Of a DNA stretch of 36,488 nt, positions 1-8,616 are shown in pieces (within the stretch, counting starts at the first letter, position 1; the number at the start of each line of letters is the position of its first letter). The DNA is taken from contig CAIWCT010000228.1 in NCBI GenBank assembly GCA_903911225.1, forward strand, positions 1 to 36,488. The letters run 5' to 3'. The translations under genes were made by a program, and so were the position numbers. The stretch comes from an uncultured delta proteobacterium. GTDB taxonomy: Bacteria > Desulfobacterota > WTBG01 > CAIYCZ01 > CAIRTM01. The notes below the pieces were generated by a model. That model was not told the DNA's origin, made no database searches, and saw only the letters and a program-made list of their open reading frames with translations.

Positions 1-1
1 A

Positions 2-85
2 ACAGATGAAGTAGTCATAAAATATATCGAGCAACAAGGGTTAGAACCACAGGATGACAATTTCAAAACAGATGATGATCTTTAG
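2..85 (+). CDS. tnpA: C-terminal fragment of an IS200/IS605-family (TnpA, Y1-type) transposase, truncated by window edge
   Basis: Frame 2 reads TDEVVIKYIEQQGLEPQDDNFKTDDDL*, which resembles the C-terminal tail of IS200-like TnpA (T-D-E-x-I-x-x-Y-I-E-x-Q). It is followed directly by two hairpins of IS200 right-end type. Confidence 0.7.
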   Translation, partial: TDEVVIKYIEQQGLEPQDDNFKTDDDL

Positions 86-144
86 TCGGCTTGCAGCCGA
101 ATTCAAAGCTACCGCCTTCAGGCGGTAGTAGTTTACTTTTCAAA
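2..144 (+). mobile_element. Right end of an IS200/IS605-like element; exact right boundary uncertain
   Basis: TnpA C-terminal tail, then hairpins TCGGCT-TGC-AGCCGA (86-100) and ACCGCC-TTCA-GGCGGT (111-126), then AGTAGTTTACTTTTCAA. Confidence 0.6.
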
Positions 145-154
145 CATTCAGCCG

Positions 155-3100
155 ATGCAGATGGATATCAACTGGACGCGCGGCAACGGTACGGCCTGTG
201 CTGTCTTTTTGAAACAAACTGATACCGGCATGCCGTTGCCTAGCGATGGCGGCACATATCTTGGAAATTCCATTTTTAATTCGGCAAATGATGCCGGCGC
301 CGGCTGGCAGTGCGTTTACAGCGGCGCTGGCTCGGGTCCGGGTTCATCCGCCAACAGCGTTAGAGTGACCAATCTGCAGGCAGGTAAAATTTACCGAGCC
401 ATGGTCTGCGAGTATATCTCGACAGGGGCAGGAACCGAAGTATACAACAGATTTTCCGGCCCCAATAATCCGACCAACAGCGGCGTGCCGGGTATCGGCT
501 GGACGCCGATGGCGAGCCCCGTAACAACCTTCACACTACACAGCGTCTGGGGCAGCGCTCCCAACAATGTTTTTGCCGTGGGAGATGGCGGCACCATACT
601 GCACTACGACGGCTTAGTCTGGACCATCCAGTCAAGCGGTACAGCAGAAGCCTTATGGAGTGTATGGGGCACCGGGCCAGGCAATGTTTATGCTGCAGGA
701 CTGAACAGGACCTTGCTGCACTACGACGGTATATCTTGGACGCCAGTAGCGGGGCTTCCCGGGGGGGTAACAGCCTCAACAGGCCTTATCAGTGTTTGGG
801 GAAATTCGCCAAATGATATTTTTGTAGTCGGCGAATCTGAAACGATTCTGCATTATGACGGCTCATCATGGACAAAGCAGTCAACAGGGGCTACTTTTGA
901 AAGCCTTTTCAGTGTCTGGGGCAGCGGCACCAGCGATGTCTATGCTGTCGGTACAAACCGCAAAACGGTGCATTATAACGGCATATCTTGGTCTGTGGAC
1001 GCGACCGTACCCGCATCATCTTCCGCACTTGAAGGAATATGGGGCACTTCAGGCACCGATATTTTTGTCGTAGGTAATGTCGGCTCGGCGACAACGATAT
1101 TGCATTTCAACGGAGCATCCTGGACCGAGTCTGATACTACAGCGATTGGCTACATCAACCTTCAGGGAATCTGGGGTGTTTCGGCCAATAATATCTATGC
1201 CGTTGGTACGGGTGGCAATATACTTAATTTTGACGGCTCAGCCTGGCAGAAAACGAACAGTGGTTCAGCGGCAAACTTGTATGGCATTTGGGGGACAGCC
1301 GCCGATAATGTTTTTGCCGTTGGCACCAATGGCACTATTCTGCGCTTCGGCCCAACGGTGCAGTCTACGACCACCACCACGATTATTCCAACGACGACAA
1401 CGACGGTGTTCAGCACCATACCGACGACTACAACAACTATTTTCAGCACCTCTACATCCACGTTCCTGCCAACGTCAACTACCACCATGATATCGACAAC
1501 GACGTCTATACCTATTCCGGGCTGGAATGTTATGGCGCAGGGAATGACTTTTCAAACTCTGTGGAGTGTCTGGGGCAGTTCTGGCAGTAATGTATTTGCC
1601 GTGGGCGACGGCGGCACGATACTGCATTACAACGGCACCGGTTGGGCGCCAAGTACCTTCGGCTCTACAGCGCTTCTTGCTGTTGCGGGTGCGGGCGAAA
1701 ATGATGTTCATGCCGTGGGCGCCGGCGGCACGATACTGCATTATAACGGCTCCTCATGGATTACAGAACCAAGCTACACAGGATATGATCTCAAGGGCAT
1801 CTGGGTTGAACCGGCAATAGATTCTTTTGTAGTTGGTTCAGGCGGCACCATATTGCATGACAACGGAACGGGCTGGACCGCCATGAGCAGCGCCATAGCT
1901 ACTCCTCTCAATGCCGTCTGGGGTAGTTTGTCAACTGATGTTTTTGCCGTGGGTGCGGGCGGCGTCATACTGCATTACGACGGTACATCATGGATCCCCA
2001 TGACAAGCGGCACGGGCAATGAGCTGAACGGCGTCTGGGGCAGCGGGCCTTCGGATGTTTTTGCCGTTGGCTTTATGGGCTCCATACTGCATTACGACGG
2101 CTCCGTATGGTCGGCCATGATAAATCCTTTACCGTCAATGCCCCTTTACAGTGTCTGGGGCAGCTCAGACAGCGATGTGTATGCCGTCGGTGCAGCCAGA
2201 ACGATACTGCACTATAACGGCACAGTCTGGGATACTATCACAACAGGATCATTTGAGAATTTGTGGGGCGTCTGGGGCAGTGCCTCCAAAGACGTTTTTG
2301 CCGTTGGTTATATGGGCTTAATACTTCATTTTAATGGCGGAACCACGGGACTCCACGCAGCCGTCCCCGACACGGGGCAGATTAAGTGCTACGATAATAC
2401 AACTGAAATCGCCTGCCCATTGTCTGGGCAGCCGTACTACGGGCAGGATGCGCAGTACACCATTAATACGCCGAAGTACACCAAGCTTTCTGACAATGGC
2501 ACTGCCCTGCCCGACAATGCTTCTTTCTGGGCTGCTGTGCATGATGATGTGACCGGGCTTATTTGGGAAGAGAAGCATAATATGGGTGGTGGAACAAATT
2601 ATGCCGACCCCAACAATGCCGACAACGTTTATACCTGGTTCGACAACAACTCAGCTACCAACGGCGGCAATCCGGGCATATCCGGGGCCGGCACCGACAC
2701 GATGGATTTCATCAGAGACCTGAATGCGGCAAATTACGGCGGCTTTAACGATTGGCGCCTGCCGACTGCTGCCGAACTTTTCAGCATGACAAATCTTAAC
2801 ACGTATGGCCCGGCCATTGATCCAGCATATTTCCCTAATACGGTAACTTCTTTCTACTGGTCTTCCAGCACCTGCGCACAGTCTTCCAGCCTCGCCTGGA
2901 ATTTGGTTGCCTACTACGGTTACGTGAACAGCCTCAACAAGACCTACAGCTACTATGCCCGGGCAGTGCGCGGCGGACAACTTTTACCATTGCGTGATTA
3001 TGTCATCAGTATAGACGGCACAGTTTCTGATTTGAGCACGGGGCTCATGTGGCAACGGGATACGGCGCCGGGCTTATATAGCTGGCAGCAGGCCCTTGCC

Positions 3101-6100
3101 TACTGTGACAACCTGACGCTTGGCGGCTTTACCGACTGGCGCCTGCCTACACCCAAAGAAATGGTGAGCATCGTCGATTACAGCAAAATATCCTCCCCAG
3201 CTATAGACGCGACGGTTTTTCTCAATACTCAGACAGCTTTTCCTTACTGGTCGTCCACTACCTTTGCATACTTTGTCTCCGATGCATGGATTGTGAACTT
3301 TACCGATGGTGCCCCGGACTTCGGCGGGAAGATCGACAGCAAAAATGTCCGGGCTGTGCGTTCCGGACAGTCTGGTACATTGGGCGCTGTGAACATTTCC
3401 TCATTCACTGCAGCTCCGCTCAGCGGGCCTGCAACGCTGCCGGTCACGTTTAACTGTATTGCATCGACAGACCTTGCAGGCAGCAGCGTTGCACAGTACC
3501 GGTGGGATTTCAACGGCGACAATGTCATCGATGAAGTAACCGCTGTCAACTCTACCTCATATAATTACACCACACCCGGGAGTTACAATGCCAGGGTTAT
3601 TGTCGTGAGCAATAAGGGCGAGTTCGCCGGCAGCCAGAGGGTGACAATAAATGTGTTCGGCGCCACCTCGACAACAACTTCAATCTTCAGCACGACAACC
3701 AGTATTTTCTCGACCTCTACAACCACCATCCCGTCGACACCGGCATGGACGCCCATGCCCAGCGGCACAACGATGTTTCTTAATGCCGTTTGGGGCAGTT
3801 CCGGCACTGATGCTTTTGTCGTAGGAGATAATGGCACCATTTTGCATTACAACGGCAGTTCATGGGCTTCCATGTTGAAAGTTACGACAAAACTTTTGAA
3901 TGGTGTCTGGGGCTCCGGCGGCAGCGATGTGTTTGCCGTAGGCAATAACGGCATCATAGCGCACTATAACGGCTCGACATGGACCGTCATGTCAAGCAGC
4001 ACCGGCGAACCCTTGAATGCCGTGTGGGGGAGCTCGTCAACTGATGTTTTTGCCGTGGGCGGCATGGGCGCTATTGCGCATTATAACGGCACATTGTGGT
4101 CAAACATGACAAGCGGCGTCACGACAGCGCCGTTAAACGGCGTTTGGGGGTTTTCCGGCACTGATGTATTTGCCGTGGGCGGGACGGGTATCATACTGCA
4201 CTATAACGGCACATCATGGTCGCCCATGACAAGTGGCTCATCGGAAGTTCTCTATGATGTCTGGGGCAGCTCGGGCACGGATGTCTATGTGGCCGCGAGC
4301 AATGGCAAAATTCTGCATTACAACGGCTCGACTTGGAGCACCATGACAACCCCAACGTCGGAATATCTCCTGAGCATATGGGGCAGCGGCTCTAACGATA
4401 TCTTTGCCGTGGGTAATGCGGGAGTCATTGTGCATTATGATGGCTCTAACTGGCAGATCTTGAACAGCGGCACCATAGACAGCCTTCATGGTGTTTGGGG
4501 TAACCCCGGTGTTGGTGTTCTTGCTGTTGGCGCAAACGGCACAATCCGGCGGCTTGAGCCTCCTTCAGCGCCTGCGTGGCAGCCCATGGCAAGCAGCACC
4601 ACTGACTGGTTGTTTGATGTCTGGGGCCCGTCGCCAAACGATATTTTTGCTGTCGGTGGCGTCAACCCCTTGCCCACCAGCGGCGGCACTATTCTGCATT
4701 ACAACGGCATCACCTGGTCGCCCATGACAAGCGGCACGATGAATTGGCTGCGCAGCGTGTGGGGCAGCTCCGGCACCGATGTGTATGCAACTGGTGATGC
4801 GGGCACGCTGCTGCATTATAATGGCATAGCATGGAGCACGATCAGTACGGGCACGACAGAAGCCCTGAGCGGTATTTGGGGTTTTTCCGATGCCGATATA
4901 TTTGTTGTCGGTGGATTGGGCACCATACTCCATTATAATGGCACGTCATGGAAGACGATGGACAGCACTACGACCAATAATCTTTTCGGAGTGTGGGGTA
5001 TATCGAACAACGATGTGTATGCCGTGGGGACCGGCGGCACCATACTGCGCTACAATGGTTTGATCTGGTCAGCCATGACAAGCGGCACGGCCACCTATCT
5101 GAATACCGTCTGGGGCATGTCATCCATTGATGTTCTTGCCGCCGGGGCAGCATCAACAATAGTCCAGTATGACGGCATTGGCATTACCTGGTCAACCTCG
5201 GGGCAGGGCACGATGCCCACCTTTGATGTTAACGATATCTGGAGCGCGCCAGGCTCAGATGTTATTCTCGTGGGAAATGGCGGCAACATTGGCCATGATA
5301 ACGGCACGGGCTGGAAGCCCATGCCCAGTGGTACAACCGATGACCTGAGCGGCCTTTGGGGGTTTGCTCCAAATGACATGTATGCCGTCGGACGCAATGG
5401 CACCATACTGCATTACACCAATAGCGTCGTGACCACCACCACATCCGTATTTGCAACGACATCCATCTTGAGCACAACAACGACCACGATGCCGACAACC
5501 TCTACGAGTTCTGTTGTGATTACAACAACTATCCCGGCCACAACGACGTCGGCCATTGTTACCACCACCATTCCGACCGGCACGACGTCGGTAATCATCA
5601 CAACCACGACCACCACAGCCCCGCTGCAGTTTTACGCTGATTTCACTGCTACGCCAGTGCTCGGGCCTGCGCCGCTTGACGTGCAGTTTACCGATGCCTC
5701 CAGCCCGAACGCCTCGGGTCATACATGGGATTTTGGTGACGGCACGGGCGGCACGGGAAAAACTCCGAAGCATGTTTACCAGATAACAGGTGACTATACT
5801 GTTAATCTCTCCGTCACAGGGCCTGACGGTGCGCCGTTGAAAAAGACAAAGATAGCTTATATCAAGGTGATTGATACCGCGCCGGTGGCTGATTTTACAG
5901 CATCTGTCACCGAGGGGGCTGCACCGCTTTCCGTTCTATTTACCGATACCTCAACGGGTATTATTACGGCCCGGGAATGGAGCTTTGGTGATGGCGAAAC
6001 AAGCGATCAGGCCAGCATACGGCATACCTTTGCCGCCGCCGGGTCGTATACCGTGAGCCTGAAAGTTGCGGGCCCTGACGGAATATCCACAAAAATCCGA

Positions 6101-7687
6101 GAGGCATTTATTACGGTCAGTCCCGGCTTTCGCACATCGGCTGTTTCAGGCCGGGTTACGGGGAATGCTCAGGCTGGCATCGATATCAATCTCTCGGGTG
6201 CAAATTTGAGCCTGACCACTCAAACCGGCAGTGACGGGACATATGATTTTGCAGGCATTTTGAACGGCCAGTACCGTGTAACACCCATACTGCCGGGATA
6301 TGTATTTGATCCGACATGCACACAGCTGCGGGTTTTTGGACGTGATCTGACCGGCATTGATTTTAGAGCGATTCCTTCCGGCCCGAACATTGAGCAGGTA
6401 TATATAACTCCCGACAGCACATCGGCCGATGGGATGGCACAGTTCAGCCTGTTTGCCAGGGTGACACATCCAGACGGACCTGGCGCTATTGCCTCGGTGA
6501 CAGCCGATCTTACAGCAATCGGTGGTCTGGCTGATGCTGCGCTTCGCGACGACGGTACGGCAGGAGATGCTGCGGCAGGAGATGGCCTGTACACGCTTGT
6601 GGCGACTGTGTCTGCAAATACGGATCCGGGGCTCAAGCCTCTCGGGGTTACGGCACGCGATATGGGCGGTGCTGCCCGGACTGCATTTGCCGGGCTTTCT
6701 GTGTTTAAACAGTTTACCGATACGGTTGCCCCCGATGAAACAAAGGGCTTCAAGATCAACAATGGACTGGCTGGCCAGACACTGGTGTTCACGCTGAACT
6801 TGAACGGCGGCGGGGGAGGCGGCGGCAGCCCGTCTTTGCATGGCCGAACAGAGACAAGCGCCTGTACGCCCACGGTGGTGGTCCTGTCGCCCGGTGAAAA
6901 GACTTCCACCGGCCAGACCGGTTCTCAAAACGGCAGTTCAGGGCAAATAACGATTGAGGTTCCCAATGCCGAAGCAGGCCAGTGGACCTGTCAGGTCAGC
7001 AATAATGCATGCGCCACAACAGTCAGTTTCGGTCTTGAATCAACCATAGCCGGGATGGGCATTGTGTCTGGAATGGTGGTTGATACCCGCACGGGCACTG
7101 GCATCGGCGGTGTCAATCTGCTGACCACGGGAGGCATCAGCTCTCAGACCGATGAAGGAGTGTATGTCATGCTGCATCCCTCGGGGATGTTCAGCATGAG
7201 CTGTTCGGCTGAAGGATTTTTACCCGCAACACGGCAACTTACGGTTAATGCCGGCGGGTCAACTGAACTCTATGTGGCTCTCGATAACGGAACCTTAACC
7301 GGAAGCTGCTTTCTGACAAAATCGCTTGGCGAAAACAGCGCGCAACTGCAGACGCTGCGGCATTTTCGTGATTCAGTGCTTGGCGCGACAGCACAGGGCA
7401 AGCGGTATGCAGGGCTTTATTACCGCCATTCGCCCGAGATACTGGCTATGATGCAGAAAGACAGGCAACTGGCTGAAGACATCTACCGATGCGCAAGCAG
7501 CCTGATGCCGCTGGTTGAGCAGATGATGCAGGGCAGGGAGCCCATGCCCGACGTTCAGCAGCGCAGCCTGTTTGCGGCTTGCCTTGAGAAAATACGGAGT
7601 CACGCAAAACCGCAGCTAAAGGCTGAAACAGAGCGCGTGCTGAAGTTGCTTGAAAAGAACCAGCCTTTTAACAGCATTCTGCGCTGA
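155..7687 (+). CDS. Giant repeat protein (2,510 aa): Fn3-like fragment, four 7-repeat beta-propeller-like arrays, two DUF1566-like domains, three PKD domains, Thr-rich linkers, carboxypeptidase-regulatory-like domains, CFI-box-like C-terminus; probably 5'-truncated by the IS
   Basis: Long ORF with recurring VWGSSGTDVFAVG-GTILHYNGSSW units, DWRLPT..YWSSS..RAVR (DUF1566), FTDASSPNASGHTWDFGDG (PKD) and SCFLTKSLG...LRHFRDSVL....YYRHSPEI near the C-terminus. The frame is open upstream to nt 86, so the 155 start is arbitrary. Confidence 0.85.
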   Translation: MQMDINWTRGNGTACAVFLKQTDTGMPLPSDGGTYLGNSIFNSANDAGAGWQCVYSGAGSGPGSSANSVRVTNLQAGKIYRAMVCEYISTGAGTEVYNRFSGPNNPTNSGVPGIGWTPMASPVTTFTLHSVWGSAPNNVFAVGDGGTILHYDGLVWTIQSSGTAEALWSVWGTGPGNVYAAGLNRTLLHYDGISWTPVAGLPGGVTASTGLISVWGNSPNDIFVVGESETILHYDGSSWTKQSTGATFESLFSVWGSGTSDVYAVGTNRKTVHYNGISWSVDATVPASSSALEGIWGTSGTDIFVVGNVGSATTILHFNGASWTESDTTAIGYINLQGIWGVSANNIYAVGTGGNILNFDGSAWQKTNSGSAANLYGIWGTAADNVFAVGTNGTILRFGPTVQSTTTTTIIPTTTTTVFSTIPTTTTTIFSTSTSTFLPTSTTTMISTTTSIPIPGWNVMAQGMTFQTLWSVWGSSGSNVFAVGDGGTILHYNGTGWAPSTFGSTALLAVAGAGENDVHAVGAGGTILHYNGSSWITEPSYTGYDLKGIWVEPAIDSFVVGSGGTILHDNGTGWTAMSSAIATPLNAVWGSLSTDVFAVGAGGVILHYDGTSWIPMTSGTGNELNGVWGSGPSDVFAVGFMGSILHYDGSVWSAMINPLPSMPLYSVWGSSDSDVYAVGAARTILHYNGTVWDTITTGSFENLWGVWGSASKDVFAVGYMGLILHFNGGTTGLHAAVPDTGQIKCYDNTTEIACPLSGQPYYGQDAQYTINTPKYTKLSDNGTALPDNASFWAAVHDDVTGLIWEEKHNMGGGTNYADPNNADNVYTWFDNNSATNGGNPGISGAGTDTMDFIRDLNAANYGGFNDWRLPTAAELFSMTNLNTYGPAIDPAYFPNTVTSFYWSSSTCAQSSSLAWNLVAYYGYVNSLNKTYSYYARAVRGGQLLPLRDYVISIDGTVSDLSTGLMWQRDTAPGLYSWQQALAYCDNLTLGGFTDWRLPTPKEMVSIVDYSKISSPAIDATVFLNTQTAFPYWSSTTFAYFVSDAWIVNFTDGAPDFGGKIDSKNVRAVRSGQSGTLGAVNISSFTAAPLSGPATLPVTFNCIASTDLAGSSVAQYRWDFNGDNVIDEVTAVNSTSYNYTTPGSYNARVIVVSNKGEFAGSQRVTINVFGATSTTTSIFSTTTSIFSTSTTTIPSTPAWTPMPSGTTMFLNAVWGSSGTDAFVVGDNGTILHYNGSSWASMLKVTTKLLNGVWGSGGSDVFAVGNNGIIAHYNGSTWTVMSSSTGEPLNAVWGSSSTDVFAVGGMGAIAHYNGTLWSNMTSGVTTAPLNGVWGFSGTDVFAVGGTGIILHYNGTSWSPMTSGSSEVLYDVWGSSGTDVYVAASNGKILHYNGSTWSTMTTPTSEYLLSIWGSGSNDIFAVGNAGVIVHYDGSNWQILNSGTIDSLHGVWGNPGVGVLAVGANGTIRRLEPPSAPAWQPMASSTTDWLFDVWGPSPNDIFAVGGVNPLPTSGGTILHYNGITWSPMTSGTMNWLRSVWGSSGTDVYATGDAGTLLHYNGIAWSTISTGTTEALSGIWGFSDADIFVVGGLGTILHYNGTSWKTMDSTTTNNLFGVWGISNNDVYAVGTGGTILRYNGLIWSAMTSGTATYLNTVWGMSSIDVLAAGAASTIVQYDGIGITWSTSGQGTMPTFDVNDIWSAPGSDVILVGNGGNIGHDNGTGWKPMPSGTTDDLSGLWGFAPNDMYAVGRNGTILHYTNSVVTTTTSVFATTSILSTTTTTMPTTSTSSVVITTTIPATTTSAIVTTTIPTGTTSVIITTTTTTAPLQFYADFTATPVLGPAPLDVQFTDASSPNASGHTWDFGDGTGGTGKTPKHVYQITGDYTVNLSVTGPDGAPLKKTKIAYIKVIDTAPVADFTASVTEGAAPLSVLFTDTSTGIITAREWSFGDGETSDQASIRHTFAAAGSYTVSLKVAGPDGISTKIREAFITVSPGFRTSAVSGRVTGNAQAGIDINLSGANLSLTTQTGSDGTYDFAGILNGQYRVTPILPGYVFDPTCTQLRVFGRDLTGIDFRAIPSGPNIEQVYITPDSTSADGMAQFSLFARVTHPDGPGAIASVTADLTAIGGLADAALRDDGTAGDAAAGDGLYTLVATVSANTDPGLKPLGVTARDMGGAARTAFAGLSVFKQFTDTVAPDETKGFKINNGLAGQTLVFTLNLNGGGGGGGSPSLHGRTETSACTPTVVVLSPGEKTSTGQTGSQNGSSGQITIEVPNAEAGQWTCQVSNNACATTVSFGLESTIAGMGIVSGMVVDTRTGTGIGGVNLLTTGGISSQTDEGVYVMLHPSGMFSMSCSAEGFLPATRQLTVNAGGSTELYVALDNGTLTGSCFLTKSLGENSAQLQTLRHFRDSVLGATAQGKRYAGLYYRHSPEILAMMQKDRQLAEDIYRCASSLMPLVEQMMQGREPMPDVQQRSLFAACLEKIRSHAKPQLKAETERVLKLLEKNQPFNSILR
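497..1357 (+). repeat. Propeller-like array 1: seven ~38-42 aa repeats
   Basis: Counted HSVWG, WSVWG, ISVWG, FSVWG, EGIWG, QGIWG, YGIWG. Confidence 0.85.
1364..1513 (+). repeat. Thr/Ser-rich low-complexity linker 1
   Basis: Translates to STTTTTIIPTTTTTVFSTIPTTTTTIFSTSTSTFLPTSTTTMISTTTS. Confidence 0.85.
1520..2338 (+). repeat. Propeller-like array 2: seven repeats
   Basis: Counted WSVWGSSG, LAVAGAGE, KGIWVEPA, NAVWGSLS, NGVWGSGP, YSVWGSSD, WGVWGSAS. Confidence 0.85.
2540..3380 (+). other. Two tandem DUF1566-like domains within the giant ORF
   Basis: Two copies of TGLIWEE/TGLMWQRD ... GGFxDWRLPTxxEx ... YWSSST ... ARAVRGG / VRAVRSG. Confidence 0.8.
3743..4560 (+). repeat. Propeller-like array 3: seven repeats
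   Basis: Counted NAVWG, NGVWG, NAVWG, NGVWG, YDVWG, LSIWG, HGVWG. Confidence 0.85.
4574..5425 (+). repeat. Propeller-like array 4: seven repeats
   Basis: Counted FDVWG, RSVWG, SGIWG, FGVWG, NTVWG, NDIWS, SGLWG. Confidence 0.8.
5427..5622 (+). repeat. Thr-rich low-complexity linker 3, preceding two PKD domains
   Basis: Translates to TTTTSVFATTSILSTTTTTMPTTSTSSVVITTTIPATTTSAIVTTTIPTGTTSVIITTTTTTAP. Confidence 0.85.
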
Positions 7688-7709
7688 CAGGTTTTTTACA
7701 TTTTAGGAT

Positions 7710-8372
7710 TTAAGCCGTTGGAGAGTCGTCACGCATTCCATGTGTGGCCTGCCATGCTCTCTCAAGTACGGGTTTTATTATCCTCGTGATTTCCCTGTAG
7801 GCATCGGGCATAAAGTGAAGCCCGTCGCTGATATAGAGTTCGCGGCGGGGCTGGCCCTGAGGATTGAAAAAAACAGGATTTATGTCGATGAATCCGACCT
7901 TGTGTGCAGTGCGGCAACAGGTGTGAACGAGACGGTTTGTCTTGTCAATTTCGTTTGATTTTTCAAGCTTTTGCGGCGCTTTATTAATGGAAATAAATAA
8001 CACATTTGTTTCAGGCAGTACGTCATGAACTCGTTGGCAAAATTTGCTGAAACGTAGAGCAATATCTTCTGCCCGGCTGCCGAATTCAAGATCATTGCTG
8101 CCGCAGTAGCAGGCGATAATAGCCGGTTTGCAGGGCAGGACGATGCTGTCCATGTAATGCAGCAATTCCCAGGTGCGGGCACCGCCGAAGGCCCTGTTTA
8201 CGACAGGCAGCGGGTTCATGTCCTGCGCAAGTGTTGTCCAGAACCGGAATATACTGCTGCCGGTAAAGACAATAGCTCCCTGAGGGGGCGGAGTTTTTTT
8301 GTCCTGCTTCAGCAGTTCCTTTATTTCTTTTTGAAACCATATTTCCTGTTCAGGGCTTGGTTTCTGCTCCAT
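7710..8372 (-). CDS. SGNH/GDSL-like hydrolase
   Basis: IVFTGSSIFRFW (block I-like), NRAFGGARTWEL, CYCGSNDL (GxND) and SDGLHFMPDAY (DxxH) motifs. Confidence 0.8.
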   Translation of the reverse strand: MEQKPSPEQEIWFQKEIKELLKQDKKTPPPQGAIVFTGSSIFRFWTTLAQDMNPLPVVNRAFGGARTWELLHYMDSIVLPCKPAIIACYCGSNDLEFGSRAEDIALRFSKFCQRVHDVLPETNVLFISINKAPQKLEKSNEIDKTNRLVHTCCRTAHKVGFIDINPVFFNPQGQPRRELYISDGLHFMPDAYREITRIIKPVLERAWQATHGMRDDSPTA

Positions 8373-8405
8373 ATCAAAAGCGCTCCACGGAAGTTAAATT
8401 GCAAC

Positions 8406-8435
8406 TGCTCAGTGCTCAGTATTCAGTGAATCCAG
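8406..8435. repeat. Degenerate 7-bp-period intergenic repeat, locus A
   Basis: TGCTCAG TGCTCAG TATTCAG TGAATCC AG. Confidence 0.6.
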
Positions 8436-8616
8436 ATCCTCCAACCATCGATACGCTTTCATAGCTCTTTACTGAACCCTCGCTGCCTGAGTAGTTTGTT
8501 GAAATACTAGGCAGTACAATGAAATATAATTTGCCCTTGCTCTGCAGTCGGGCTTTTATGACTGATTTATGATAATGCAATGGGCAGGCAAACATGGATT
8601 TAGGGCAGGCAGAAGA

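Noticed and set aside
1364-5622. Possible CRISPR-like or satellite DNA from the repetitive stretches
   Set aside because: Repeats are coding, in-frame, ~114-126 nt units and Thr-codon tracts. There is no repeat-spacer architecture and no cas genes.
391-6928. Numerous ORFs antisense to or in alternative frames of the giant gene (e.g. 5255..5773 -, 5413..5616 -, 6146..6928 -, 6220..6909 -)
   Set aside because: They are mirror translations of repeated or low-complexity coding DNA (Val/Thr/Arg-rich), with no domain signature.
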